Source: Butyrivibrio hungatei NK4A153 (GTDB taxonomy: Bacteria; Bacillota; Clostridia; Lachnospirales; Lachnospiraceae). Taken from it: a DNA stretch of 64,000 bases. Under the pieces are notes generated by a model. It was not told the DNA's origin and did not search any database. It saw only the letters and a list, made by a program, of their open reading frames with translations. Below, in pieces: positions 16,644 to 25,608 of the stretch. Position numbers and translations under genes: made by a program. The stretch spans positions 1 to 64,000 of the forward strand of contig NZ_AUJY01000001.1 of assembly GCF_000424465.1 (NCBI RefSeq), read 5' to 3'. How positions within the stretch are numbered: the stretch's first letter is position 1; each line of letters opens with the position of its first letter.

Positions 16644-16956
16644 GGCGCTGGGTTAACTGCGCCAAGATGAAGACCGAGCTGCACTTTTACAGACGGTCTA
16701 ATTTTATGCAAGTTACGGTACGGATTTTGTTCAAGGATGAACCATCGTAGTATTTTTGCGATGCGTACTATGGAAACGTAATTTCATCGACACTGGCCTC
16801 TAGAACTTTGCGGTTGCCTGATAATTATTAAATTATTTAAGGTATCATGCGAAGACCTCAGGGTTGGATGCACGATATCTTAATTTATTATATTTACGTT
16901 GCAACCGATAACTTGTATGAGATTCCTCAACAATAGCAAGAGTATAGGGACAGAGA
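16644..16956 (+). promoter_or_regulatory. Long structured leader after the c-di-GMP aptamer
   Basis: No ORF of note. Successive stem-loops can be drawn: GGCGC...GCGCC (about 16643-16662), AGACCG...CGGTCT (about 16670-16699), GATGAA...TTCATC enclosing CCAT...ATGG (about 16736-16788), and GGTATC...GATATC (about 16841-16880). None has a strong T tract, so the way the aptamer controls expression is not obvious. Confidence 0.45.
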
Positions 16957-17670
16957 ATGGCAGAGGTCAATTTAAAAAAACTAAGCAGAGCGGAACTTTT
17001 GGAGATGATGATCAACTTCTCGGAAGAGGCCGACGAAGCTAAGAGGCGTGAACAAGAAATTAAAGAAGAAGTCGAGAAAGAGAAGCAACAACTTCTTAAG
17101 GAACTTGCGGAAGAAAGAAGTAACCTGTTAAAGAGTTTCGACGAAGAAAAGGCACAGATGAGAGCCAAGTTCAATGAACAAAAGAATCAGATGCAGGAGA
17201 AGTTCGACAAGGACATAACCGGTCTGAAAGCAAGGCTCGCCAGAGAAAAAGCGGAGTTACAACAACAGGTTGACGATGCACTTGAGAAGATTGAAAACTC
17301 GCAGTCACTCGCCGAAGCGTCCATTCAGTTGGGCGGCATTATGGAAGCAGCTCAGAGAGCAGCCAACATCTATGTTGATAATGTTAAAAAGAATGCGGAA
17401 GCTGAGTACAAAGAGCTTATGAAGGGCATTAAAGAAAGCAAGCTCAGAATGGCAATGTACGAGAAGACGCAGATGGAAAACATAGATGCAAAGGTCAATC
17501 AAGCTGTGGAAAAGGCAGTTGCACAAAGATTGTCTCGTACAGGTTCCATTGAAAGAGCCCGGACACATGAAGAAGCTTACACCGGAACATTGGGCAGACC
17601 GATGACACGTGGTGAAGCATACTCAGGCGCAATAGAAAAGCCTAGGATATATAAAAGAGAAAAAGACTGA
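16957..17670 (+). CDS. Cytoplasmic coiled-coil protein, first gene of pilus operon
   Basis: This 237-residue protein has no signal peptide. Residues about 20-120 form a long heptad-rich, Glu/Lys/Gln-dominated coiled coil. Residues about 125-185 read like the C-terminal helix of DivIVA-type proteins (GGIMEAAQRAANIYVDNVKK), and the tail is basic and disordered, with a repeated motif around EAYTG and EAYSG. DivIVA-like proteins mark curved membrane or cell poles, so it might position pilus assembly; that is inference and no DivIVA N-terminal membrane-binding loop is seen. The stop lies 8 nt before the signal peptidase gene, and the pair form the head of the riboswitch-led operon. Confidence 0.65.
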   Translation: MAEVNLKKLSRAELLEMMINFSEEADEAKRREQEIKEEVEKEKQQLLKELAEERSNLLKSFDEEKAQMRAKFNEQKNQMQEKFDKDITGLKARLAREKAELQQQVDDALEKIENSQSLAEASIQLGGIMEAAQRAANIYVDNVKKNAEAEYKELMKGIKESKLRMAMYEKTQMENIDAKVNQAVEKAVAQRLSRTGSIERARTHEEAYTGTLGRPMTRGEAYSGAIEKPRIYKREKD

Positions 17671-17678
17671 GAGCACAG

Positions 17679-18290
17679 ATGGGTAAACAAAAGAAAGAAC
17701 AGGCAAATCCTTTGCAGGAGCAGCAGGAGCAGGTTAAGCCTTCTCTGGATCAGTTAAAAAGCGAACTGAAAAGGGAAAACAGCAAAAAGGAATACAAGAA
17801 AGTGCTGAGAAATACGTTGATAGTAGTCGTTGTAGTCGCGGCACTTGCGGTACTTGTTTCCAGCTTTTTCATAGCAGTATTAAAAGTAACAGGAGATAGT
17901 ATGACGCCGACACTGGAAACCGGAGATCTGGTGGTAGCTTATACTAGAACATCATTCGAACCCGGAGAGCTGATAGCTTTTTACTACAACAACAAAGTTC
18001 TGGTAAAAAGAGTCGTGGGTTCACCCGGAGATTGGATCAATCTCGACGCAGACGGCAATGTATCTGTAAATGGGGAATTACTTGATGAGCCGTATGTAGA
18101 AAAGAGTTTTGAACCGACTGACCTGACATTTCCATATCAGGTTCCGGAAAACAGGTATTTTGTACTTGGAGATCACAGAAGTGCTTCGATTGATTCACGA
18201 AGTAGCGTGGTCGGATGTGTAACCAAGGAACAACTTATCGGGAAAGTTGTGTTTAGAGTTTATCCGTTCAGCAAATTCGGAGGACTGTAA
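17679..18290 (+). CDS. lepB: Signal peptidase I of the pilus locus
   Basis: Type I signal peptidase (203 residues): a cytoplasmic Gln/Lys-rich tail (1-43), one membrane helix (about 44-68), then the catalytic domain with Ser74 in GDSMTPTL, Lys110 in VLVKRVVGSPGD, and the late block VLGDHRSASIDSRS. It removes signal peptides after export. Pilus islands of Gram-positive bacteria often carry a dedicated signal peptidase needed for pilin processing or assembly, and the position immediately before the surface proteins fits that. The operon continues into the 1544-residue protein 55 nt later. Confidence 0.93.
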   Translation: MGKQKKEQANPLQEQQEQVKPSLDQLKSELKRENSKKEYKKVLRNTLIVVVVVAALAVLVSSFFIAVLKVTGDSMTPTLETGDLVVAYTRTSFEPGELIAFYYNNKVLVKRVVGSPGDWINLDADGNVSVNGELLDEPYVEKSFEPTDLTFPYQVPENRYFVLGDHRSASIDSRSSVVGCVTKEQLIGKVVFRVYPFSKFGGL

Positions 18291-18345
18291 GCAAAAAATG
18301 TAACTAGCAGACAATAATGGGTAAAAGGGTAAGAGGATAAGAGAT

Positions 18346-21300
18346 ATGCGCAAAGATTATGAACACCGCGCAGAAAACTACATCAAAAAGCATCAGAATT
18401 ACAAGAAATGGCTTGCTTTTGTTTTATGCGTTGCAATCATTACAGGTTCTATCACATTGTATGTGCTTAACAAACCTGCTGCTGCGATGACTGAAGAGGG
18501 AGCACAGTCAGTTGGTCTTGTAATGGAAACGGCTGATGACGATTTTGAGAGCGGTTTGATCGAAGAGATGAATCAGGAGGGCGATGACAGCGGGGACGAC
18601 GCCGATGCCGGTGATGAATCTGGCGACGGTGATGGCAACAGTAACGCTGAAGAAGTTACTGTTGAGGAAAACGCTACTCCCGAGGATGAGAATAACTCTG
18701 ATGATTCCATTGTGGAGAATAAGGACGACAGTGAAGAGAAGAAAGCTGAAGAGGAAAAGATCGATGAAGCTGACAAAGAAAACACTGTTGAGTCTGCTGC
18801 TTCTAATGGAACAACCGTTAAAGAAGAGGAAGAATCTGATTTAGCTTCTACTGCATCAACAGAAGCATCGGACGCTGCAAGTACGGCATCATCTGAGATG
18901 TCTACCGAAGCATCAACAGAAGCATCTTCAATTGAATCCCTGGAAGATTACAAAGATGTGATCGTAACAGTAAAATATGTGGATTCACATGATAAAGAGA
19001 TTGCGGAATCAAAAGAACTTTCTATCACAGACTCCTTTGATATCAAGAAGGATGCTAAGAATTTTGAGGGCTATTTCTTTAACAAAGCGGTTATCGGTGA
19101 TGACGAGATCGTGAAAGTTGAGAAAGAGACCAAAGAGTTTGCTGCATCTGCTAACAGCGAAGAGAATAAGGACAGCGCTTCACTTCTTACCGATGTAAAA
19201 GACGGAACAGTTGAACATTATATATATAAAGTAACAACTGCTGACGGCGAAGTAAGAGAGCTTGAAGAAGATACAGAGCTTGATCTTGTATACTATCCTG
19301 CAAATACAAAGACAGAGTTTGTATACTCGGATGGTGATGCAAAGGTTAAGGTTGTACTTACTAAGCCTGATGTATTCCCTGAGGGAATTGAGCTTACAGT
19401 TACAGAAGTTGAACGCAATACAAAGGGATATAATTACGATGCTTATCTTGCCGCACTTAACAGCAAGGCAGGTGAGATTGCCGGTGATGGCGGAGAAGAA
19501 GACGCAGCGGCTGTAGAATTTGATGAGAAGAATACTGTACTTCTGGATATTGCATTCCTGCTTGACAATGTAGAGTACGATCTTACAGATGGAACAGCTT
19601 CTGTTTCGATTGAGTATACAAACAACAAGATCTCAGCAGATCTTGATACAGACAATTCAGAGGAAGTTACTATAGTACACCTTCCTCTTACAGATGAAGT
19701 AAAAGAGAAATTTGATTCAACAAGTGAAGCTACAAGTATTTCAGCCAATGATATTCAAGTAGAAGTTTTTGATGACGGAAAAGTCGATCTTGGCGATTCA
19801 AGTGATAACGTTTCATTCCAGACTGATTCATTCTGTGTTTTCGGTGTTATAAAGAGTGCAAACGGACGTTCCTGGGTGGGAACAAAAGACTATTCCTCAA
19901 ATGAGATCATAGATATGCTCGGTGATTCTACATACTTCGGTGTCGTTGCGAACGACTACGACGGATGTAATAACCACAGTGAAGCAAACATAGCCGTTAA
20001 GAATATTAAAAATGTTCAAGACTATACAATTGGTAACTCGACACAGACATATCAGAAAATTGGCGATTATAAGATTACGGTTAATAAAGTTGTAAATGGT
20101 GCAAAGAAGACAGGAAAGTTCTTCTTCGCGGTATATCAGGATGCTGAAGGAACCAGAAAGATTCAGGGAAGCGACTTTAGTATTACAACAGGTGCTGACG
20201 GAAAGGGATCTTATACTTTAGATTACAAGCACCTTGGACAGAATTCTCCGAGATTGTATGTCTTTGAGCTTGATAAAGAAGGCGGAAAACCGGTAAAGAA
20301 CAATGAAAAGTATGGATCCTATACTGTTACTTACGGCGCTAACGGATTTGATGGCTTAAATGACAGTATGGCATTATATACCGACAACTTTGTCGAGAAT
20401 ATCGGTGGCAGAACAAGAGAACAGATTGGAAGACTTATCCAGCATATTGACGGAGCAACAATTTATTATAAGAAGTCCGGCGGAGCATATGGATGCATTA
20501 CTTACGATCATGGCGCAAGAAGCGGAAGTCAGTATTTGGAATATACCTTTAACGGAGAGTTTCCGGTTAATATTGACAACTTACTTTCAAAGGCAGCAAA
20601 TGCTGCAGGTGAAATTGCACTTGCAAAGTCGAACGGAAGCGTAGAGGTTGCAAATGTCGTAGCGACGGATGGCGGAAACCTTTGTTCGGATCTTACAAGA
20701 TATTACTTTAATAAGAATGAAGATAACTATGCTGTAAACAACGGATTTAGTGTTGGAGGCAAGCTCCTTGTTATTAACGTAGATCTTACAAATGTTCGTT
20801 CTTATACATTTAACAAGATCAAGGTTAATGGCTTGGGTACAGGTGACTGGAGTGAAGTAGCCAACCAGATAGTTCTTAACCCTGTAGTTGAGAAGTGTTC
20901 ACGTTATGTTCCTTATGAAGGAAAGCTTAATGTAGATATTTCATCCGGAGCTCTTGTAGCACCAAAATGTACTGTTGAATGTACAGGATCATACAGTGGA
21001 ACAATCATTGCAAGCAGTGTTATCAAAAGATGTGAGATTCACAAGATGGTTGTAAGAAAGCATCTTAGCATGATGGCTTCAACAACAGTTACAAACACAG
21101 ATTCCACACGTGTTCCTGTTGAACTCAAAGTTGGAAAACTTGTTGACGGCAAGACTCCTGAAGCAGAAGATGTATTCTCATTCACATTAAAGAAATATAA
21201 TGAGCAGAATAAGGGATGGGAGACAATTTCAAACGATCTGCACAACGATTTTGATAAGATCAGCTACACAATAGAAGATCCTCAGTCGCTTGGTATGGAG

Positions 21301-22980
21301 TATGGCAAGGGTAATGTATATTACTTCATGTTCACTGAGAATGATACAACAGGTACTTATATTAAAGATACTTCAGCACTCCTTGCAAAGGTTGAGTATG
21401 AAGAAGGCCAGGGTGATGCAGCTATTAAGGGTATCTCATACTACAAGATAAGTGCAGATGATTTGGCTAAGCTTAATGCTAAGTTTGATAAGAAGTATTT
21501 CAAGAACGAGATAAAAGATAATATTTGCTTCAACAATAAGAAGATACAGAACTTTGATCTTGGGCTTACCAAGTTCCTTAACGGAAGTCCTCTTCAGGAT
21601 AACAACCTTAAGTTTAACTTCTGGGTAAGACTTGTTAAGACTGACAATAACGGATCAAGAACAGTAGAAGGCGGAGACAGAAGAAAGTATCCTGCAGCTA
21701 TGAGCAGTATTACCAACAACGGAAGCAAGATTGAGTATCCTGTTGATGCTGTAGCTTGGGGACTTGAGCATGGAAATACCTACTACTTTGTATTTGGCGA
21801 AGGCTCAGCAGATGCTTCAAATACTACGCAGACTGTTCTCGATAAATCAGTTGTTGTAGCAAAGGTTGACTACTACGTTGACGGTGAAAACCTTAATAAG
21901 ACATATTACAGAATCACAGACCAGGCAACAGCGGAAGCAATTCTTGCAAGTCCCGACAGCTGTGCAGGTATCGTTGATCAGTGCAATGATTCAACAGCCG
22001 TACCTGAGGATAAAGCAGGTTTCTATAACAAGTCATCGGTAAAACTTGTACTTGTTAAGAACTGGAAGCAGAATTCAACAAACGGTATCTTCGATGTAAC
22101 CGTAAAGATCAAGAGACGTGTTGAAGGCGGCGAACTTGAAGATTACAAGGATGTTGTTATCAGCGCATCCGATTGCAGCGAGCATGGCGGAAAGATTAGC
22201 TCAAATGAGTATGTAATTGATGAACTTGAGACATGTGATGCAAACGGAAATAAATATGAGTACGTTGCAGAAGAGTATTACAACAACGGCTCAGAACTTG
22301 TAAGACTTAATCCTATTAAGAGTGTAACTACAGATGCTACCGGAAATGTTATTTCACAGTCTTCCGAAGCAGATGAAGCAGTAGCATCAGTAAACGGATA
22401 CAAGCTTACAGATGTAACAGTAACATATGACGAAAGCGGAAATGTAAGGGTAGAACTTACAAACGATCCTTACATCAAGATCAAGAAGAGTTGGACACTT
22501 AACGGTGTAGATGTTCCTTACAACGGAACAAAGGATTTTGGAACCGTATTCGTTAACCTTTATCAGTCAAATGGTGATGGATCACCGGAGTTCGTAAGAG
22601 GACCTATAGCTCTTAGCTATGGTAGCGAGTGGACAGCTGAAGTACCTGTACCGGGGCTTGGAAGGTACTACATTGTAGAGTGCGATTCTACAGGTGCAGT
22701 TGAATACCGTCAGGCTCCTAAGATTACATACTATGCATATAACAAAGATGCACAGACCATGACCTCAACAGAGTGGACACAAGTTTACGGTGAGGGTGGA
22801 AACATTACACTCGTTGTTGCTAACGAGAGAAGTGGTAATGTACTTCCTAACTCCGGTGGAATCGGTGAGTTTCCTATTCTTGCAATAGGTCTTGGAACAG
22901 CTTTGACAGCAGTTCTTGGTGGAAGTGCATACAACATACGTAAAAAGAAAGATGAATCTGAAGAAAAAGAGGAGTCTTGA
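18346..22980 (+). CDS. Giant LPXTG-type surface protein, probable pilus tip adhesin
   Basis: This is a 1544-residue wall-anchored protein. A basic N-terminus and hydrophobic segment (about 20-40) form an export signal. Residues about 50-200 are a very acidic Glu/Asp/Ser linker. Beta-rich modules follow: FctA/Cna_B-like units start near 573 (VNKVVNGAKKTGKFFFAV), 924 (KVGKLVDGKTPEAEDVFSF), 1069, 1230 and 1377, the last with the YVAEEYY-type end expected for isopeptide-forming folds. A middle domain (about 640-900) is not recognised. The sorting signal LPNSG (1500-1504) is a variant of LPXTG, followed by a hydrophobic helix and a charged tail. In sortase-pilus loci the largest protein is normally the tip adhesin; the ligand is unknown. 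Confidence 0.82.
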   Translation: MRKDYEHRAENYIKKHQNYKKWLAFVLCVAIITGSITLYVLNKPAAAMTEEGAQSVGLVMETADDDFESGLIEEMNQEGDDSGDDADAGDESGDGDGNSNAEEVTVEENATPEDENNSDDSIVENKDDSEEKKAEEEKIDEADKENTVESAASNGTTVKEEEESDLASTASTEASDAASTASSEMSTEASTEASSIESLEDYKDVIVTVKYVDSHDKEIAESKELSITDSFDIKKDAKNFEGYFFNKAVIGDDEIVKVEKETKEFAASANSEENKDSASLLTDVKDGTVEHYIYKVTTADGEVRELEEDTELDLVYYPANTKTEFVYSDGDAKVKVVLTKPDVFPEGIELTVTEVERNTKGYNYDAYLAALNSKAGEIAGDGGEEDAAAVEFDEKNTVLLDIAFLLDNVEYDLTDGTASVSIEYTNNKISADLDTDNSEEVTIVHLPLTDEVKEKFDSTSEATSISANDIQVEVFDDGKVDLGDSSDNVSFQTDSFCVFGVIKSANGRSWVGTKDYSSNEIIDMLGDSTYFGVVANDYDGCNNHSEANIAVKNIKNVQDYTIGNSTQTYQKIGDYKITVNKVVNGAKKTGKFFFAVYQDAEGTRKIQGSDFSITTGADGKGSYTLDYKHLGQNSPRLYVFELDKEGGKPVKNNEKYGSYTVTYGANGFDGLNDSMALYTDNFVENIGGRTREQIGRLIQHIDGATIYYKKSGGAYGCITYDHGARSGSQYLEYTFNGEFPVNIDNLLSKAANAAGEIALAKSNGSVEVANVVATDGGNLCSDLTRYYFNKNEDNYAVNNGFSVGGKLLVINVDLTNVRSYTFNKIKVNGLGTGDWSEVANQIVLNPVVEKCSRYVPYEGKLNVDISSGALVAPKCTVECTGSYSGTIIASSVIKRCEIHKMVVRKHLSMMASTTVTNTDSTRVPVELKVGKLVDGKTPEAEDVFSFTLKKYNEQNKGWETISNDLHNDFDKISYTIEDPQSLGMEYGKGNVYYFMFTENDTTGTYIKDTSALLAKVEYEEGQGDAAIKGISYYKISADDLAKLNAKFDKKYFKNEIKDNICFNNKKIQNFDLGLTKFLNGSPLQDNNLKFNFWVRLVKTDNNGSRTVEGGDRRKYPAAMSSITNNGSKIEYPVDAVAWGLEHGNTYYFVFGEGSADASNTTQTVLDKSVVVAKVDYYVDGENLNKTYYRITDQATAEAILASPDSCAGIVDQCNDSTAVPEDKAGFYNKSSVKLVLVKNWKQNSTNGIFDVTVKIKRRVEGGELEDYKDVVISASDCSEHGGKISSNEYVIDELETCDANGNKYEYVAEEYYNNGSELVRLNPIKSVTTDATGNVISQSSEADEAVASVNGYKLTDVTVTYDESGNVRVELTNDPYIKIKKSWTLNGVDVPYNGTKDFGTVFVNLYQSNGDGSPEFVRGPIALSYGSEWTAEVPVPGLGRYYIVECDSTGAVEYRQAPKITYYAYNKDAQTMTSTEWTQVYGEGGNITLVVANERSGNVLPNSGGIGEFPILAIGLGTALTAVLGGSAYNIRKKKDESEEKEES

Positions 22981-23118
22981 GAACTTTGAATAATTGATTT
23001 TAAGCAATATGGATTTAGAGCAGAAATGCTTTAAAACAGGTGCTCATTTGCATCGGATATATATTGAACGACATTATAAAAAAATAAACTGACACAAGAT
23101 TCAAAGAAGGAGAAGAAG

Positions 23119-24567
23119 ATGAATAGAATCAAGAAACTGATAGTAGGATTCCTTGTATCCGCGATGGTACTTGGAATGGCAATCACAGCCTATGCGGCTG
23201 CCGGAACAATTACAATTACTAATGCAATAGCAGGACAGACATATGACGCTTACCGCGTATTTGACTTTGTACCTGCTGATGAAGCAAATGCCGATGCAGG
23301 TGGTATTTACAAGCTTGCAGCTAAGTTTTCAGGTCTTCCTTCATACACATACAGTGATGATGGAAACAGTGTAGCAATGAGTTCATTCTTCACGGTTGGT
23401 GATAATGATATCCTTGATACATCAGGACTTACTTCAGCAGAACAGGCTAAGGTTTTTGGTAAGGCTGTACTTGCTTACGCAAAGGCTAACGGAATCTCAA
23501 ATGACGGTTCAACAATAGCTTCAGAAGATGGCGTAGCTACAATTCAAGTTAGTGAATATGGTTACTATGTAGTAGATTCATCACTTGGTAGTGCCGTAGC
23601 AGTTGATACAACAACTCCTAACGCAGGTATTCAGGAGAAGAACAGCGTTCCTGAAATCAGAAAGCATGTTAATACTGCTACAAATGAGTCAACAGTTTAC
23701 GGTGATAAGACAGGAAATGATGCACAGATCGGTGATACAGTAGAGTTCACTGTTGAAGCAGATCTTAAGATTGGCGGTGAGAACTATGCCATCGTTGATA
23801 CATTGACACCCGGACTTACACTTGTAGATGTTCAGGACAGCAATGTTTCTTTCTCAGACAGTTCTCTTGGTTTCAGCATCGACAATGCTTATGTTGACGA
23901 GAACGGAAATAAGGGATTCAAGATTACATTTGAGGGTGAACCTAAGTCTGATACAACTGCAACTGTTACATATCAGGCAGTAGTTAACAAGGATGCGGTT
24001 ATCGCATCTGAGGAAAACATCAACGAAGCTTTCCTCATCTATGGTAACGGAACAGAGACAACTCATGTTACAACAAAGACAATGACATATCCTCTTCAGA
24101 TCAAGAAAATCGCTAGAGGTGATGCGTCAGGAAAGGTTCTTCCCGGAGCAGAATTTAAGGTATACAGAGAGAGCGGTGATACACAGCTTAAGTTCACAAA
24201 GGTTTCAGATACTGAGTACAAGGTAGATCCCGATGGATCGGTTGATGCAATCGTAACTGTTGCTGAAGCGCCTCTTACAATCTTAGGTCTTAATGCAGAG
24301 AATTATATTCTTGAAGAGACACAGGCTCCTCAGGGTTACAATCTTCTTGAGAGCACTGTAGGTAATCATAAGCATGCACAGCAGGTAACAGTAGCAACTT
24401 CTTCCAATACAGGAGCAGTTCAGACTGCAACGGTTGAGGACGGAACAGGTATTACACTCCCTCACACAGGTGGTATCGGTACAACAATCTTCTACATCAT
24501 CGGTGGAATTCTTGTTGTAGCAGGTATTGCATACTTCATCGTTCGCAGAAAAGCTGACGCTGAATAA
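23119..24567 (+). CDS. Major (backbone) pilin with LPXTG signal
   Basis: This 482-residue SpaA/FimA-like pilin has a signal peptide cut after about residue 27 (AYA-AAG). Beta domains follow, with an E-box-like YILEETQAPQGY at 396-407, the motif whose Glu promotes the intramolecular isopeptide bond in Cna_B-type pilin domains. The sorting signal is LPHTG (447-451), then a hydrophobic helix and an Arg/Lys tail. The putative pilin motif Lys lies in PEIRKHV near residue 180. It would be polymerised by the class C sortase that follows. A hairpin without a full T tract downstream (24632-24666) may make its message more abundant than that of the sortase. Confidence 0.88.
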   Translation: MNRIKKLIVGFLVSAMVLGMAITAYAAAGTITITNAIAGQTYDAYRVFDFVPADEANADAGGIYKLAAKFSGLPSYTYSDDGNSVAMSSFFTVGDNDILDTSGLTSAEQAKVFGKAVLAYAKANGISNDGSTIASEDGVATIQVSEYGYYVVDSSLGSAVAVDTTTPNAGIQEKNSVPEIRKHVNTATNESTVYGDKTGNDAQIGDTVEFTVEADLKIGGENYAIVDTLTPGLTLVDVQDSNVSFSDSSLGFSIDNAYVDENGNKGFKITFEGEPKSDTTATVTYQAVVNKDAVIASEENINEAFLIYGNGTETTHVTTKTMTYPLQIKKIARGDASGKVLPGAEFKVYRESGDTQLKFTKVSDTEYKVDPDGSVDAIVTVAEAPLTILGLNAENYILEETQAPQGYNLLESTVGNHKHAQQVTVATSSNTGAVQTATVEDGTGITLPHTGGIGTTIFYIIGGILVVAGIAYFIVRRKADAE

Positions 24568-24631
24568 TATAATATACAAGGGATGAAAAAGTTTAATTGT
24601 TTTGAATCTTGTTGAATTAGTTGGATAACAG

Positions 24632-24666
24632 TATTCTTCGGGGGAAGATTATTTCCCCTGAAGAAT
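24632..24666 (+). promoter_or_regulatory. Hairpin between pilin and sortase genes
   Basis: ATTCTTC(G)GGGGAA pairs with TTTCCCC(T)GAAGAAT around a 5-nt loop. The stem is strong but followed by ATATAT rather than T, so partial termination or 3-prime protection of pilin mRNA is likelier than a full stop. Confidence 0.55.
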
Positions 24667-24681
24667 ATATATTCATAATCC

Positions 24682-24709
24682 TAAAGATTCTTTGAAAATA
24701 AACCGATAT
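24682..24709 (+). promoter_or_regulatory. Sigma-28-like promoter upstream of class C sortase
   Basis: TAAAGATT (24682-24689), 12 nt, ACCGATAT (24702-24709). It has the same one-base-long spacer as the flgE promoter and lies 24 nt before the sortase start. This could add motility-sigma input to sortase, minor pilin and second sortase. Confidence 0.5.
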
Positions 24710-24733
24710 GGTGAAAAGATAAGAATTGCTTAG

Positions 24734-25585
24734 ATGAAGAAGAACCTAAAGAAAAAAATACCCAACATAATATTTGGATTGATATTTATCGCCGGACTGT
24801 GTATATTTTTATATCCTTCAGTAAGTAATTATATCAATTCGCGAAATCAGAGCAGAGCAATTTCTAACTACGAGGAAATGGTTAAAAACATTTCCGAAGA
24901 AGATTATTCAAAGATGTGGAGCGAAGCAAAGGCGTATAATGAAGAACTTGCTAAAAAAGCTCTAAATTTCGATCTTTCTGATGAAGAAAGGGAAGAGTAC
25001 AATAAAATTCTTAATGTATCCGGAACAGGAATAATCGGATATATTGAAATTGAGAATATAGGGGTCAACCTTCCAATTTATCATGGGACCGACGAATCGG
25101 TTTTACAGGTTGGTATAGGACATTTGGAGGGAACATCGTTTCCCACCGGAACTAAAAGTACACACGCAGTCCTTTCGGGACACCGAGGACTTCCGTCCTC
25201 TAAGCTTTTTTCTGACCTCGATCAAATGATTGTCGGGGATACGTTTTTACTTCATATTTTAGACCAGACTTTTGCGTATCAGATTGATAAGATAAACATT
25301 GTTCTTCCGGAGGAGACCAATGATCTTGCAATAGTCGATAATGAAGAATTCGTCACGCTTGTTACTTGTACTCCTTACGGAGTTAATACTCACAGGATGC
25401 TTGTAAGAGGTAAGCGTGTTGATTATAGCGAGGAATCAAAACTTATAGTACCGGCAGATGCCTTAAGGTACAACACCATGGTAGTGGCACCGTTCATCGG
25501 GGCACCGATTCTTTTAATAGCTTTTATAGTATATCTTATTAGGACGTCAAAGCCTAAAAGGGTAAAGGGAGCAAAGCAAGGGTAA
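24734..25585 (+). CDS. Class C (pilus-polymerising) sortase
   Basis: The transpeptidase cuts LPXTG-like signals and joins pilins. It has 283 residues: an N-terminal helix (about 10-30), an extracytoplasmic catalytic domain and a C-terminal helix (about 249-269). The C-terminal helix is typical of class C. Catalytic His150 lies in LSGHRG, Cys212 in LVTCTPYGVNTHR, and Arg221 ends that motif. A lid-type DPW/DPF sequence is not clearly seen in the usual place. It lies between the backbone and minor pilin genes; the downstream pilin starts 23 nt after its stop. A sigma-28-like promoter lies just upstream. Confidence 0.92.
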   Translation: MKKNLKKKIPNIIFGLIFIAGLCIFLYPSVSNYINSRNQSRAISNYEEMVKNISEEDYSKMWSEAKAYNEELAKKALNFDLSDEEREEYNKILNVSGTGIIGYIEIENIGVNLPIYHGTDESVLQVGIGHLEGTSFPTGTKSTHAVLSGHRGLPSSKLFSDLDQMIVGDTFLLHILDQTFAYQIDKINIVLPEETNDLAIVDNEEFVTLVTCTPYGVNTHRMLVRGKRVDYSEESKLIVPADALRYNTMVVAPFIGAPILLIAFIVYLIRTSKPKRVKGAKQG

Positions 25586-25608
25586 TTGCTCTACGAGGTA
25601 TTTGTTTT

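Noticed and set aside
16890..16915. A fourth sigma-28 promoter (ACCGATAA near 16905)
   Set aside because: The -10-like part is good, but the expected -35 position holds TTTA/TTAT rather than TAAA.
16644..16956. Group I intron behind the c-di-GMP aptamer, as known in C. difficile
   Set aside because: An ACAGAC-like motif is present but the partner P7 strand and other core elements could not be found.
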